This document shows positions 12,255 to 26,500 of a stretch of DNA of 64,000 nucleotides, piece after piece; within the stretch, counting starts at the first letter, position 1; each line of letters opens with the position of its first letter. Origin of the DNA: Panopea generosa (taxonomy: Eukaryota; Mollusca; Bivalvia; Adapedonta; Hiatellidae); contig CM055899.1 of the NCBI GenBank assembly GCA_029582155.1, forward strand, positions 83,732,056 through 83,796,055. The letters are read 5' to 3'. The notes beneath the pieces were generated by a model. That model ran no database searches. It was not told where the DNA came from and worked only from the letters and a program-made list of their open reading frames with translations. The translations under genes and the position numbers were made by a program.

Positions 12255-14860
12255 TTTGTCAAATACATAGTCCTTACCAAGTGATTTTGAACTCCAGTCT
12301 GTACCAAGTGGTTTTGGACTGCCCAATATTGTCAGATACATAGTCCGTACCAAGTAGCTTTGGATTCTACAGTCTGTACCAAGCGGTTATGGACTGCCCA
12401 ACATACAATATCAAACATTTTACATTCCCTATTAATACTGCATCATTTCTATTAAAATACATAGTCCGTACCAAATGGTATGTTTCAAGCGGTTTTGGAC
12501 AGCCCAATATACAAAATTGTCTAATACATAGTCTGTACCAAGTGACTTTTGACTCCAGTCTATACCAAGCGGTTTGATACTGTCCAATGTGTCTTGGACA
12601 TAGTCCATACGTAGCGGCTTTGAACCCAAGGCTGTACCAAATGGTTTTGGACGGCCCAATATACGATATCAAACAATTTGCATTCCCAATTAATACTGTC
12701 AATTACTATTAAAATACACTGACAAATACACAGTCGTCACAAAGTGGCCTAAAGACTCTATACCAATAATCTTTAAACTGCTCAATGCACGATAGCTAGT
12801 GCATTCCTTACATTTATTAGATTAAATTATATTATATGTTATACCGTCCGTGTACCAATATACGGTCCAAAATACACGACATATACAATATCAAACGACG
12901 TATAATCCTGACAGTTATAATGTTTACTTACATATCATAATGTACAACTTGTAGTACAATGCTTAGACACATGCATGGCTCATGCCAAGCGGCCTGTCTA
13001 TACCGAGCAACTTAAGGCTGATAAAAACACATTATCCAAACGACATATATCTCTTACAAGCAGTAAACACTTGCACATACTTACTTATTTACAGTTAATA
13101 CACAAATATACTTTATCAAACTGGCATGGAATCCAATTTGTAGCAAGCAATTTTAGACTGATCAATATATATATATTTCGGACAAAATGATTCAACATTT
13201 GCATTAAAACAATTACAGTTAGTTTTACAAAAGTATGCATAATATCATACACTGTCTGTACCAAAACGATATGCATTCCCAGTAAAAATAGACATATGCA
13301 CTTACGACATACATAATTATTAGCAGGACTAAGGTAAAATTCAGTTTGTAACCAGACATATGGCTCAAATCTGTAACAAGTGGGTTTTTACTATAAAATA
13401 TGAAACAAATACCGACAAACCGACAAATTGACATATATTATACCGTATTATTATTATCTTAAATATTCAATGAAATAACACAGTTTGTACCAAACGACCT
13501 TCAAATTCAAGTCTGTACCAAGAAACTTTAAACTGCTCAAGGCACAATATTTAATGCAGGTATCACTAAGCTAATTGAAACTGTATTACTCACACAAACA
13601 CACAGTTCATAACAAACGACATCCATTCCTGACAAAAGTAAAAATTTGCACTTACATAAGACAATATACAGGTATTGTTATGCTTGTAGTAATTTGATAA
13701 ATACACAGTCCACACCAATCGGCTTTTGAATCCAGTCTGTGTCAGCGATATATAACTTACAGTATACAACATCAAACCACATAACGACACAAGTCGACAA
13801 ACCCAGATGGATTACATGTAGTAGTATTACATTACAACTAAATACATAATCTGTACCAAGGGGTATTGAATTCTGGTATATACCGAGCAACTTTCACTGT
13901 CCATTATACAATATCCAAAAAAACATATATTCCCAACTAACAGTAAACCTTTGCACTTAATTACAACGTAATATATTATTATTATCATTAGCATTATTAT
14001 TATACACAGATACAAAGTATCTACCAAGCTACCCTAGTCTACGGTCTGTACCTAGCGGCATATAGGAGTAAACCTAACAAACAGAAAAACAGTTGCCTTT
14101 AATAATCACATAATGTATACCAACTAATAAAAGTTCAGTACATAGACAATATACTTAATATGTATCAAGCTACACGTAATCCAGACTGAATCGAGAGGCA
14201 TTAGGTCGTTCTCTCTATATATTTCCGACAAAACATCACAACATTTGCACTAGAATAATTACTGTATCATAAGTATTCCAGTATTGACGCATGTGTACTT
14301 TCCCTACCGAAATATTCACAAAAGCAAAAACAATATTTGCGCTAATATAATACATACTTATTTTTTGTATTACGTTCATTATTTGCACAAATACCCATCC
14401 GTACCCAGCAGCATTGAAATCAAATCTGCGCCAAGCGGCTTTAGAATGTATAATATAAAATAGCAAACGCTATACATTTTCTGTTACAAGCCAATATTTA
14501 CACTTACATACCTCATATAATGTCCTATTATTATAACATTACGCAAATTACTTAGGGCAAATACACGGTCTACAGTCGACTACAGTCTGATGTTTGCGAA
14601 TAATATTCCATAATATACTATCAGCATAATAGATTTCAATTCAATTCAATAGTTTATTTCGGCATATGAACATACATGTTCGTCGCCTTGACATATGTAT
14701 AGGCGGCAAGTTACAACAAATGTGAGAAGAGCATGATATAATCAAGTATTGTACAATATAAACCTAACATCTTATATAATTGATTCATCAAACAGAGCTT
14801 AGATAATTACAAAGTCCGTATCAAGTGATCTTTGGACACCGTCTAAACCACGTGGTTTAA
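12255..14860 (+). repeat. Degenerate long-period repeat field
   Basis: Blocks such as GTCTGTACCAAGCGGTTTTG, GGACTGCCCAATATAC, TACATAGTCCGTACC and ATTAATACTG recur in loosely ordered sets with spacings from about 35 to several hundred bases. Best preserved at 12280-12720, it fades towards 14860. Apparent open frames here follow the repeat and carry no protein signature. Confidence 0.75.
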
Positions 14861-16428
14861 GACTGTTCGAGTAACATACATCTCCTATTCCCATGAACAA
14901 AGCAAAATTAGTACAAACATCATACATAATTTGTAAACGTAAAAAAGAAGCATGTAAATAAAGCATTTTTATTTTATACAAAAATTCGACATGCACAATG
15001 TACGTTTCCGCCAATCAAGTTTGTATTTTGTAATATAGAATTACAAATCTCTAAAATAAGTAACATTATTATAAGTATAAATAATAACATAGTAATTTAA
15101 AGACAATTACATGAGCCATACTCCAAGGGCCCTTATCCCATGTCTTTGATGAATTCAACGCACATACTAATAATTGACATGCATTTCTGCCATATAACAG
15201 GAAGCGTATCCATTACAATACATAACTGAGCATCTACAATTCATTCTTCAATTTCTAAATAAACTTTACCTACATACCATGTGCATCTTAATACACTTTT
15301 AGAATTACTTATATAAAGTCCTGTAAATATTGCACTGTGTGCATAATGCATAAATCACCATGCTAAACCGGTTTGGTTAATAAGAGTGGGTGTGTCCACG
15401 TGGTGAATATTCGGACAATACACCTTGGTAAGCGCGCGTTCCAATCAAACCTTGATAACACATAGCTTGCTATTAACTAAATTGGTGTGTATAGATGTAA
15501 AGTACAATAAACGATAAATTCGCTTTCCACAACATCCGCGAACTACATGTATAAGTTTAATGTATCACAATGCATGGGAAGATCCGTATACTTTTGTTAA
15601 TGGGTGAGCCCTCTTTGAAATTGCCCTTACAATATACAACTTACATCTAATACAATCATCTCATGTATGTTTTATCCAATTATAAAATATTCTGTGTAGT
15701 GTGTTTCCCCCTTGGTCCCAGAAAAGTTACAAACGTTTTACCTGCCCTTTTAAACTACACTGTATCAAATTAACATACGCACATATTATTGTCTCATTCC
15801 TTATTATTTTAGAATTTTTTAATAAATCTACTATTCATTCTATTTAATATGAAAGACAAGCACTCTATAATGCAAAAGTAAACTTTTGTAATAATGTTAT
15901 GTTACCCATATTTCCCGCCGGCGTAGTTACAAGTAGGCCCAGGCCTGCATTTTTTCCCAAGAAAAATAAAAACAATCTGAATTAATAAAAATTGCAAACA
16001 ATCTCAAGTAACTGGTATGTTTTACATAATTATATAAATTACACAAACAATTCCTGATAATGTGCCAATGGTAATTTACATATATATAGACCTGCACTTT
16101 TAAATTTATTTGGTAACGCCGCTTTGTCCTACTGCTTGTACTAATCAAACTAATAAAAAGATCCAAAACAAGTTTTACACTGTTACATGCAATAGATATG
16201 GAAAAAAAAAAACTACTTCGTATCTTTATCTCTTACATCTTATATTAAGTCTTAGACTCTGTATATTTGCATCATAACTATGGCATTCCATGTTTCTATA
16301 ATTCTACACTGGCCTTACTTACTTATATTTTATGTAACTTAAGCCATATGATAATAAAATAGTATACTTATCTTAGAAAGTATCTGACTGTATCAGTTGT
16401 CTCAAACTTAACCTTAGAGCTGGTGCTC
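14861..16428. other. AT-rich sequence, nothing recognised
   Basis: No coding signature is seen on either strand; occasional short repeats of the preceding field may persist at its start. Confidence 0.5.
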
Positions 16429-16527
16429 TCATCGTAACATATCACCGCTCGTCCAAACAATGGGGCTTATGTGCGGCTCCAGACAGTCGGCTGATGCTTC
16501 TCTCCGTCCAGCATTAGTGTCCAGCTC
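16429..16527 (-). CDS. Candidate terminal coding exon on the minus strand (low confidence)
   Basis: On the minus strand an acceptor CATTTCAG at 16528-16535 precedes 32 sense codons and a TGA: ELDTNAGRREASADCLE, then PHISPIVWTSGDMLR. The block is clearly more GC-rich than its flanks, and an AATAAA-type signal (complement at about 16352-16358) follows downstream. I recognise no domain and found no partner exon, so this may be a last exon of an unseen gene or chance. Confidence 0.18.
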   Translation of the reverse strand, partial: ELDTNAGRREASADCLEPHISPIVWTSGDMLR

Positions 16528-16778
16528 CTGAAATGGTGTTTGTAACGCTGTCCTATCTATTAATCCAGGCGATGAACTTGTGGCAGTTTAGGTTATAACT
16601 TAATAAGTCTCTTTTCTAATAACATGAATAAATTACAACAGTTCTGTTTTCTCCGCAGCTAAACATAAGCTCCATCTTAAATCATTATGATTTATCTATC
16701 TAATACATTTTAAAAGTTTCAATCATAGTTCCGACGTATAACAAAATGTCGCGGTCGTCGATACAGTTCTCATAGCCA

Positions 16779-16951
16779 ATCTTATGAAAATATGTGTAAG
16801 CAACGTAACTATTCGGCAAACGCAATGACCTCGAATGGAGTGGGCCTACATATACTCACTGTATCGCACGAGTTGGCTCGTGCTCTATACCCTTGACTGA
16901 ACATTACACGTATATGTATTAATTTGCTTTAAACCCATAACAAATACATTT
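16779..16951 (+). repeat. Duplicated element P, copy 2, with hairpin
   Basis: Matches 10839-11024 apart from about a 12-base deletion and a few substitutions; the hairpin at 16866-16883 is unchanged. Confidence 0.8.
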
Positions 16952-19063
16952 CTGAACTGTGATGTATATACATGGGTCGTCTAATGTGTTTAACGTTACG
17001 GCGAGCAATTGAAAATTTGACACTTAATATGGTCTTCACACGGATCAGTCGTGTATAAAAAGTATACAAGCAACTGGTTTTTCAGGCATAAGCCTTCTGT
17101 GTGAAAAAACAGCTACCAATAAAGGCAACAATGTCCAGCAATTTCTGGAACAAGATAATGGTGTGCAACTAACACACCCACAATACTCTCCAGTTATGGG
17201 CCTTTGAGATTTCTTCCTATTTCAACGTTGTTTGGTCGACGTTATACCACAAAAGAACTCTTTTGCTCACTATATTTAAGTGTCTGCAATGTACCCCAAT
17301 CATAAACCATGACACGGCTTTCCGTTTATGTATTTCTCGTTTAAAAACGTGCATTTTGTGCAACCGAGAGTTCTTGGTAGGGTTGCACTTATCAAAAATA
17401 GGCTAAAATAATATATATCAAAAATATCATGGGCTATGTCTCAAAAATGTCAGATTGCCCCCTCGTACAGATGCTCTATTCAGAAGTGTTGCATTGATAA
17501 AACAAATATTCAATATAACAGGTTTGTAACAATTAGCTTAATCATTTTCCATTTAACAAATACATCATAAACTCCAGTTGAAACAGACCCATTATATTAT
17601 ATAATGTCCATTGGATCTTTTTTAAAAATTCTAACAGGAAAAAAAAACAGAATTTTATTATTAAAGTAAAACATGTATATACAAACTCACATTCTACCTA
17701 GCACGTGCATTTACATTACAGCATTGATACACAGCTAGAAACCATACATTCAATGTTACATATAGGAATATGTATATCCATTCTAAAAACAAACAAACAA
17801 ACACACGCACACACATACTAACACCACCCCCCTCCCCCCACACACACATGCTGGTCGCCAATTGATCACGGAACGGGATGCTTCAATGTCCCCATGGAAA
17901 AAAATGAGTATCTGCCTCTAAATTTGCCTTTAGTAGCTACCTTTCTGTGCCATCTGTTAAGGACGATTTCTATAGTTTGTCTCACTTTTGTCTTATTGAT
18001 AGGATTTTATGAAACCTGCCAGTATTTAAATTAAATGTATGTTCATGCAATATCAGAAATAAAACACACATGTAACCGTACATATGTTTTGGTATTACCT
18101 CCTTATAAACATAGCCGTCCTTAAAAGTTGGCGAAATAATGTCGATTTAACAGGCAATGGAAAAGAATAATTGTTTACATCTAGTATTTAATTAAAACTA
18201 TTTCATATATGTATGAATATAATATTAATTTAATTAAATCAATCATTTCGATAGAGTGTCAATTGTTTTCAATTTTGTAGTGTAGGATAATTTTTTTAAA
18301 TTTTAAAAGTCATACACACAGATCTGTACATATGTATACCATATGAATTTGATGTGTATTTGAGAAAAATTTCCAGCCAACTACTGCCCAGCTTCTATAA
18401 AGACAAGGCATCGTGCATTCCATTATTTTGACGTATAGGGGGTTAAAATCTGTAAATGCTATATAGTGTTGGATGTTTAATTTACAGTTATCTCAGGAGA
18501 TTGTCAAACGCAGCATGCTTTGTATCAAATATAAATTAAAAGTCATGTTTATTTTCATTACTCAATATGGAAACAGTTTTGTAACCATTTCTAAAACAAA
18601 CTTTCCGATGTCCTTTCTGTAACATAACAATGCATAACATTGTCATAAATAAGCTATAAATACCAGTTATGCAAGTTTATATTTGTTGTAAAGAAAGAAA
18701 CAAAGAAGAAGAAAATAAAGAAAGAAAGGTAAAGAATGAATATAGGAAAGACAGAAACAAGTAAATAATGATGGAACGATAGAAAATAGCATTTCTCACC
18801 TATCCATACCCAGCATATTGTTTCGCTAACCCTCTAATTTACCATAACAAACACACCTTGGCGATATCATCATTCTTGCCATACGCGTACCACTTCTTAT
18901 AAACAGTGTGCAATTGTATATATAGAAATGTGCTCACATTCCTAAGACACTCTTTAAAAATGCAAAGAAAGTAAATGAAAGTAGCAAACTGACACTAGCA
19001 TTTATAAAAAAAATAACAGCAATGAAAATAACAAACATCTACAACACATTTCAGGTTATATAT
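16952..19063. other. AT-rich sequence, nothing recognised apart from the C/A tract
   Basis: An A/G-rich stretch at 18690-18790 (GAAA, AAGA units) is the only other compositional feature. Confidence 0.5.
17785..17852 (+). repeat. C/A-rich low-complexity tract
   Basis: AACAAACA units pass into ACACACAC and a C-run before CACACACATGC. Confidence 0.85.
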
Positions 19064-19250
19064 TGCATATCCAGTTTTACTGGTGGAGGAAGACCTCAAA
19101 CTGAATAGAACCAACGTCTGTCCACAAGTAACTTGAGACTTTCTCACATAAAGATTTTGGAGCAAGCGGGACTCGAACCTACGACTTAAGAGGTGAGAAG
19201 TAAGTGATCTTGAGATGGCACCTTAGACCACTCGGCCACGGAGGACTCGA
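19064..19250 (-). mobile_element. SINE family D, copy with a long-variable-arm tRNA head
   Basis: On the minus strand the head reads CCGTGGCCGAGTGGTCTAAG, a Leu-type anticodon region (CTCAAGA), an extended variable arm, and GTAGGTTCGAGTCCCGC. The body then has AGTTACTTGTGGACAGACG and TTTGAGGTCTTCCTCCACC. Stem ends do not pair well, so this is a tRNA(Leu)-derived SINE rather than a working tRNA. Confidence 0.75.
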
Positions 19251-20425
19251 ATCAACTTTTAAATCGAGTATAGAAAATAAACCTATTAGTGCTATTTTGG
19301 GCAGCACGTGTAACTCCTACCTGAGACATTTGATTTCTTGTGCTCCATAGTCCTTTCAATTTAAATGCCCATAATACGAGCCTCTATATATAATTACAAT
19401 AAATGTAGTGATGCTTCTTTCTTCGGATCATGATGGTTTTAGTTCCATCAACGAAAATATTGTCTTTGTAATATGTTGTTCACTGTTTTCATCAGCAATC
19501 CTATAAATCTTAATTATCGAAGTCTTGTTTTATGTTGTAGCCACAGGCTCTAAAGGTAGGACACTTCAAAATGACCATATCTGGTTTGAATAATATATAA
19601 GTGTGAAGCGAGAAAACTTAAATTAAATCCGTGGACAAAATCATAATAAACCTACTGACTAATGTTGATCTCTTTGAAACAGTAATTAGCAAGAAATATG
19701 CATTTTCCCGCAAAATCCAAGTTTCTATATTTACGAAGGCTGTACACATACGACACTGACACGGACTGACTATGTCGTCATTGTATGATAAACTAAATAT
19801 TAAATTTTGAAGGTTTGAAATTTGGTAAGAATACATAAAAAATATTATATAATAAACACGAAAACATGTCAAACGATATACCCTTGATGATTTCAATTAA
19901 ATAGTTATTGTTTATAATGTTCAACTATAATTTAACGTTATCTTGTGTGTACAGAAAGACCAAAAACGTATTTCCCATCTGTCAAACGGCACCTGATAAC
20001 CAATCAAAATCATACAAGACATTCGCACCGTGCAACCGGAAGAAACTAGGCAAGGCAACTGTTAGACTCGTTTAAGAACGTAAAATATTAATTTTATAAG
20101 CAAAACACGACCTATTTGTTGTTATTGCATGATGTAAATATTTAGAATATTTTTTTCTACGTACGCTATAACTTATTTCATTGGGTATTTTTGAAGTGTC
20201 CTACCTTTCCATTATTTACTATATATAGCTATCCAAGAGCTATAGAAAGAAAGGGACAGTGCATTTACATCAGTAAAGATAAAGCCAACTAAAGATGTCA
20301 TGATAAAAAGTGTATTGAAATTGGAAATAATTTTTTTCTATAATCATAAATGTTACATGTTCTAATTTTCAAAAACATTACACTTATGATTTGCGCTTTG
20401 ACTAGTTTCCCTTTTTTGACATCAG
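19251..20425. other. No supported gene; immediate upstream region of the first known exon
   Basis: The minus-strand open frame at 19618-19896 has no recognised motif. Promoter elements cannot be assigned because the first exon of the gene is not fixed. Confidence 0.5.
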
Positions 20426-20580
20426 GTCCACTCTGTAAGGTGAATCCAATTACAGACAGGGGTAAGCGGTTTCAGCTGATCAAGATATTGTGTTTGACGG
20501 TCATACCCATCTTAGGCGTTTGGGGATTTACTATGTACTCCCTCTCGGACAGCGTCACGAGTAAAACAGACATAGAATTG
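20426..20580 (+). CDS. Exon: N-terminal segment and first membrane helix of the NIT guanylate cyclase
   Basis: The exon starts after an ATCAG acceptor and ends before GTACGT. Its first two bases (GT) complete a codon begun in an upstream exon, and it ends in phase 0. It encodes 51 full residues: a basic cytoplasmic stretch (RGKRFQLIK) followed by a hydrophobic helix ([15 protein letters not shown]) and a polar SDSVTSKTD segment leading into the NIT domain. The basic flank before the helix fits an N-in, C-out topology. An in-frame Met lies upstream at 20350, but the intervening sequence looks intronic. Placement in the gene rests on the phase match with the next exon and on the two-helix layout known for NIT receptors. 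Confidence 0.72.
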
Positions 20581-23500
20581 GTACGTAGTATGTCTGTTCT
20601 TATGTGTCATGCCAATGTAGTATACATGTACGTAATAGTGTGGTGTGTGTTACCTGTTGGAAGAGCGTTAGATCCAAGTTCAGTAGGTCGTGGTTCCAAT
20701 TCAATGTTCTTAATCAATACCCTTTATCCGAATATGTTTAGTACTGGGTCTGCCCGAGAAGGCTTCGTGCGTGATTTGTCCAAGTTGTAAGAACTTGTTT
20801 CACAATCGATGTAAAATAAATATGTTTGAAACAGTAGGATTCCAATTCTTTACTGTCAACGTATTTTGCAATAAAAAGAAATGACAGTGCAGTCATACAT
20901 ATGATAATTGTGCCACCAATATTGTAAACATAAGTATAAGAAATATATATATATAATAATATATATAAGTACAATAACTAACAAAAAATGGTTTGATATA
21001 CATTGTCACGACCTGTACAGATAACATAATGAAATTGCTTGCAATACAAATCGATAGTTCAAAACTATTATAAGTTTACATCGATTGTGAAATAAAATAC
21101 TCCTAATTCCAAGATAATTTTCGAGTGTCCAAGGACACCAAACAGGGACGTGGCGGGAGATCAAACCCACAACCCATGATATGCCACCAAACTTGTAAAT
21201 ATTCCCATTACTTACATTATCAAATGGTACCACAACACTGCGATACGTAACAGTGCTGACACTTTGAAACATCTTTAAGCTGAAATTGTGAAATATCCCC
21301 ATAATTTGCTTGAAATAGTGCAAGTGTTGACGATGACAGTGTTGACGATGCCAGTGTTGACAATGGGCAATGGCTTAATTGCAGCCGACCCAGATTAGCT
21401 CAGTTGAAAATGCGTCTGACTATCATTTCAGGGGTCGCGAGTTCGATTCCCCACCAGGCAACAGTCTCCGTGATGATTGATATACGATATTGTGTCTCAT
21501 TATCATTTGTCTCTCACCGCCGATTCAAGTGGGAAAATTATCAGTTACCTGCGAAGATGGGTTGTGTTCGAGTATTGATTAACCATTTAGGATCCTATGA
21601 AATGTTGGTTAGGTTAATTGGTCGTCTGTTTGCGTTCGATGCCATAAAATGACACTAGATATTCATTCAGTCAATCAGTTTGATTGCAGAGATTGTATAA
21701 TGAATTATGTTACTGATTTCATGACTGTCATTTTACTGAACGCAATGTGTTTTGTTTTTTTTGGTTTTATTCATTTAAATATATTTTATTCAGTCAAATA
21801 TTACATAGTCTAAGAGCAAATAATGTAACGATTTACACATAGGATCATTAACATAACATAACACAACATAACACAATATACATAGTTTAACTTCTATAGA
21901 CATCTCTTTTTCTTCTATAAGGATAAAGAGAAGAGAAAATAGTAATGTTTCAATCAAAACAACACATGTTTTCTTGCCCATATGAAGTGTAAGATGCAAA
22001 TGTACTTAAGGCCACGTTGTTTTTTTTACTTTTGATGACAGTTTCAAAAACGGGTTATATTTTGCTTTCAACGTCGTAATAGCGTGTGCTCAGATTAGAT
22101 TTGAAGGCAAGTGTCACTGTTTTGGTTGCCTAACCATGGTGATCACGCACATCCGGTGTGCAACTTGTTGCGTGTATTAGCACGGTATAATTCAATTTTG
22201 TTCTGTACATGATAATTATAAAAAGGTAGTCTTTTGCTAGACCACCGGTGTTTGTTTTGATATTCTATAAACGTCAGTATGAGGAGCGCTCGCGCGCAGT
22301 CAGGCAGCTACAGGCTTGAATCAACGCGGCGCCAGTTGCCAGGAACGTTGGTGTCTAAGAAAAAGGTACGGTGTAACCGGATCAGTTCGCGACCGTCCAC
22401 TGACAGCACGCCTGCGTGAAACCACACGTCAAAAGGACAGACAAATCGTTCTGTATCATTGACGTGGGTGTTTTATTGTTCCAGTGGTGACTGCCAAGAA
22501 CACCAATGGCCAAACTCATCATAGTGTAAGCGCCTACAAATCGACGTCGGCTACGTGAAGTTGAAGTACGTCAAAGACGTCCATATTGTGGTGCACGTTT
22601 CACTCCCGTTTACCACCGCAATCGTAGACAATGGGCTAGACAACATCAAAGATTGCCATTGCGTTGTTCGTTGGCAACAAGTTACCTTTACCGACGAGTG
22701 CAAATTTCAATTGATTACAATGATTGACGTCAATACTTGTACCGACGTCGTAATGAAGGAATTGCTCATGCCTGTGTGAAGGAGCACGATCGTGTTGGTG
22801 ATTAAAGAACCGTTGTATCTGCTGGATTTACCTATCATGGGAAAGCACGTTTTGGTTTTCTTAAAAAAACGTTAACGTTACGTTGATGGAGTTTTGCGTA
22901 CTGTGGTTATCGCTTTCATGCAACAGAACCCTGGACTTGTACTGCAGCAAGATAACGAACGGCCTCATAAGGCAAGGCTGAAAAACGTTGACAGTCTTCC
23001 ATGGCCCTCAATGAGCCCAGATATGAACCAAATCGAGTATATCTGGGCGTACCTGAAGCAGAAACTGCATGACAACAGTCTTCACAATAAAGTGGAATTA
23101 AGGAACATTATCATTCGCGAATGGGCTGATTTGGTTCATGCATAAACTATTGTCTTGAGATGGAGATATCTAGCTCTTATAAATGTAAACGGCGAACACC
23201 AACGGTATCAACTGCAAATGTTCAAATGCACTGTCGATTAGCGTGTTACAAAGTTACACAATTTTGTAAAAATCTTTATTTATTTTCAATTTAGTCAGTA
23301 ACCGAGTGGTTACCTTAAATTAATAAATGCTTCAATTTACAACACCTCTCATTTTCTTCTTCTTCTTCTTCTTCTTCTTTTTCTTCTTCTTCTTCTTCTT
23401 CTTCTATTTCTTCTCTGTTATGCGTTATATGTGCGAAACAATGTTCAAACCATTCAATTTCATTGCTTACGAAAATATCTCCCCTTTTTATAGATGAGTG

Positions 23501-26500
23501 TTAAGATATGTACTTTTAATGTAAAGGGTCTTGATGATTATAAAAAAAGAATACAGCTGTACGAATATCTAAAGTCAAACAAATATGCAATTTGCTTTTT
23601 ACAAGAACTCCACTGTGAAAGTACAACAAATGATATATGGGAAAAACAATGGGGCAACAAAGCGTTCTTCTCCGGTAATAGTAAAAACAGTGTCGGTGTG
23701 GGAATTCTATTAAATTCAAATTTTTCATAAAAGGTTGTAGAATACAAAAATATAGTTGAAGGTAGACTACAGTCATTAAAACTTGTAATAAATGAAAATG
23801 AATACCACTTTTTAAACGTTTATGGACCAAACAATGACAGTGTTGATTTTTTAAATACATTAGAAAAATATATAATAGATAACGACAGTGACACATTTGT
23901 CATAGGTGGTGACTGCAACACAATTATAGACGCTAAAAAAGACAAAAAGAACGGAAATGTCAACAATAGCAAAAATAAAAGAGAAAAAATTAACTCAGTT
24001 ATTGAAAATAACGATATTTATGATATATGGAGAATTTTAAACCCTGATTCGTGACATTATACATGGCATTCTAATCATAAACCTCCTATTTATAGCAGAC
24101 TTGACTACTTCCTAGTTTCATCAAATATCTTAAATTCAATAACTAAATGTAAGATTTCTGTTGGCATTAGGTCAGATCACTCTATTGTCTATTTTAATAT
24201 CAATACAGATCATGAAGCACGAGGTCCGGGATATTTTAAAATTAATAACAGTGTTATTTTAGAAAATGATTATCAAGAAATAATAAGAAAATCTATTAAG
24301 GATATAACAGAAATAAATATAAATTCAAATCCAAATACCATCTGGGAATTAATAACAGGTACAGTACGAAACGAAACTATTAAATATACTTCAAAGAAAA
24401 CAAAAAATAATAAAAATTTAGAAAATAGTCTTAAAGAAAAAATAGATAAATAAGATGAAGAATTGTCAAATGATCCAAATAACCAAAATATTTTAGATGT
24501 ATTAAATAATAAAAAAAATGAATTAGCAAATATAATAGATATAAAAACAAACGGTATTATCTTACGAGCTAAAGCTGAATGGATTGAAGGTGCGGAAAAA
24601 AACACTACATATTTTTCAAATTTAGAAAAAAAGAGAGCAGAATCAAAAAAAATAAATAGACTTATACGATACAATCGTGAGATAACAAATTCAAAAGATA
24701 TATTACAAGAAACTAAAAGGTTTTATAAAGAGCTATATAGCAAAGTTCAAACGAATGACGAAAATTTTGATTTTTTCAATAATCATAATATTAATGAATT
24801 AAATGATAATCAACAAGAATTATGTAATGGTATCTTAACTGAAAGTGAATGTAAACTAGCTTTAAAGGATATGAAAAACAATAAAAGTCCTGGGTCCGAT
24901 GGGTTATCAACAGAATTTTATAAAATATTTTGGAATGACATAAAACAGTTTTACATTGAATCTATAAATTACTCATACATGCGGGGCACTTTAACACCAC
25001 TGCAGAAGCAAGGAATTATAACACTTCTACCAAAAAAAGACAAAGACCTTTCACTATTGACAAACTGGAGACCAATAAGCCTATTAAATGTCGACTATAA
25101 AATTGCAACAAAAGCCATAGCCAACAGAATGAAAACTGTATTACCAGACATTATCAATGACAGTCAGACAGGATTCTTAAAAGGACGTTACATTGGCGAA
25201 AACATAAGGACAATTTTTGAATGCATTGACGATTTGAATAACGACAATAGACCGAGACTGATATTCTTTGCTGATTTTGAAAAAGCGTTCGACAATGTTG
25301 ACCATAATTTTATTTTCAAACGATTACAATATTTTAAGTTTGGTAACGAATTTATTGACTGGATAAAATTATTTTATAATGACGCACAAAGTTGTGTGTC
25401 AAATAATGGTTATGCCTCATAGTGTTTTAATATAAAAAGAGGAGTTAGGCAAGGATGCCCATTGTCTCCATATTTGTTTTTATTAGCTATTGAAATCTTA
25501 TATAAATCTGTAAATATTACTAATACTATTGAAGGTACGCAACAACATTATAAAATACACTGCTTTTGCAGATGATGCCACTTTTCTGCTAAATGGAAAT
25601 CAGTCTTCATTTGAATCTTTAATATTATTAATTGACAGGTTTAACTCCATTTCATGTTTAAAGTTAAATTCAAAGAAATCGATTATTCTTCGTGTAGGCT
25701 CTTATAAGAATTCTATTGAAATATTTTGTAAAAATAAGAAATTTGTTTGGACTAATGAAAAAGCAACAACACTGGGAATTGTTTTCACAAACGACAGAAA
25801 TAAAAATAAAGATTTTAAGTACAGTTTAAAAATAGAACAATTTCAAAACTGCCTTAATAACTTGAAAAAACATAAATTATCGATTTTAGGTAAAATCACA
25901 GTAATAAAAACATTTGCACTACCCAAACTTATTTTTCCACTAACAGTGCTTGAATCACCTACCATGAACACTACAAACCTAATAAAAAATAAAATGTTCG
26001 AATTTCTTTGGGAGGGAAAACCAGACAAAATTAAGCGAAAAACAATTATTCAAAATATTGAAAACGGTGGTATGAAGATGATAGATATATAGCTTTTTAT
26101 ACATTCAATTAAGGCGAGTTGGGTTAAACGATTAACAGATGTAAACAATAATGGCGAATGGAAGTATATATACATGTCTTCATTGGAAAAATATGGCGGA
26201 AACTTCATCTTTGAGAGTAATTTTAATTTTAACGACAGTTGTTCTATGTTCAACGAAACGCCGTTTTTATGTAACATTATTGAATCATGGTCAAAAATAA
26301 ATTTTAACTGTAATATTGAAGATGTTAATCTACTAAAACAGTACATTTGGAATAATTCTTTTATAAAACATAATGGCAATTTATTATTTTACAAAGCATG
26401 GCTACAGCTAGGAATTAAAACAATAAATGATATATATGATTGTAGACACAAGACATTTTATAATTTTGAAAGATTAAAACAATTGTACAATATAAGTAAT

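Noticed and set aside
12367-12702. Minus-strand 111-codon open frame
   Set aside because: It lies wholly in the degenerate repeat field and its peptide is internally repetitive with no family signature.
19159-19248. A working tRNA-Leu gene
   Set aside because: The box sequences are good but the acceptor stem does not pair and a SINE body follows directly.
21790-21999. Minus-strand 69-codon open frame
   Set aside because: Low-complexity, no motif, and ends at the Tc1-like left terminus.
24273-24674. Minus-strand open frame rich in Phe and Ser
   Set aside because: Shadow of the A-rich LINE coding strand.
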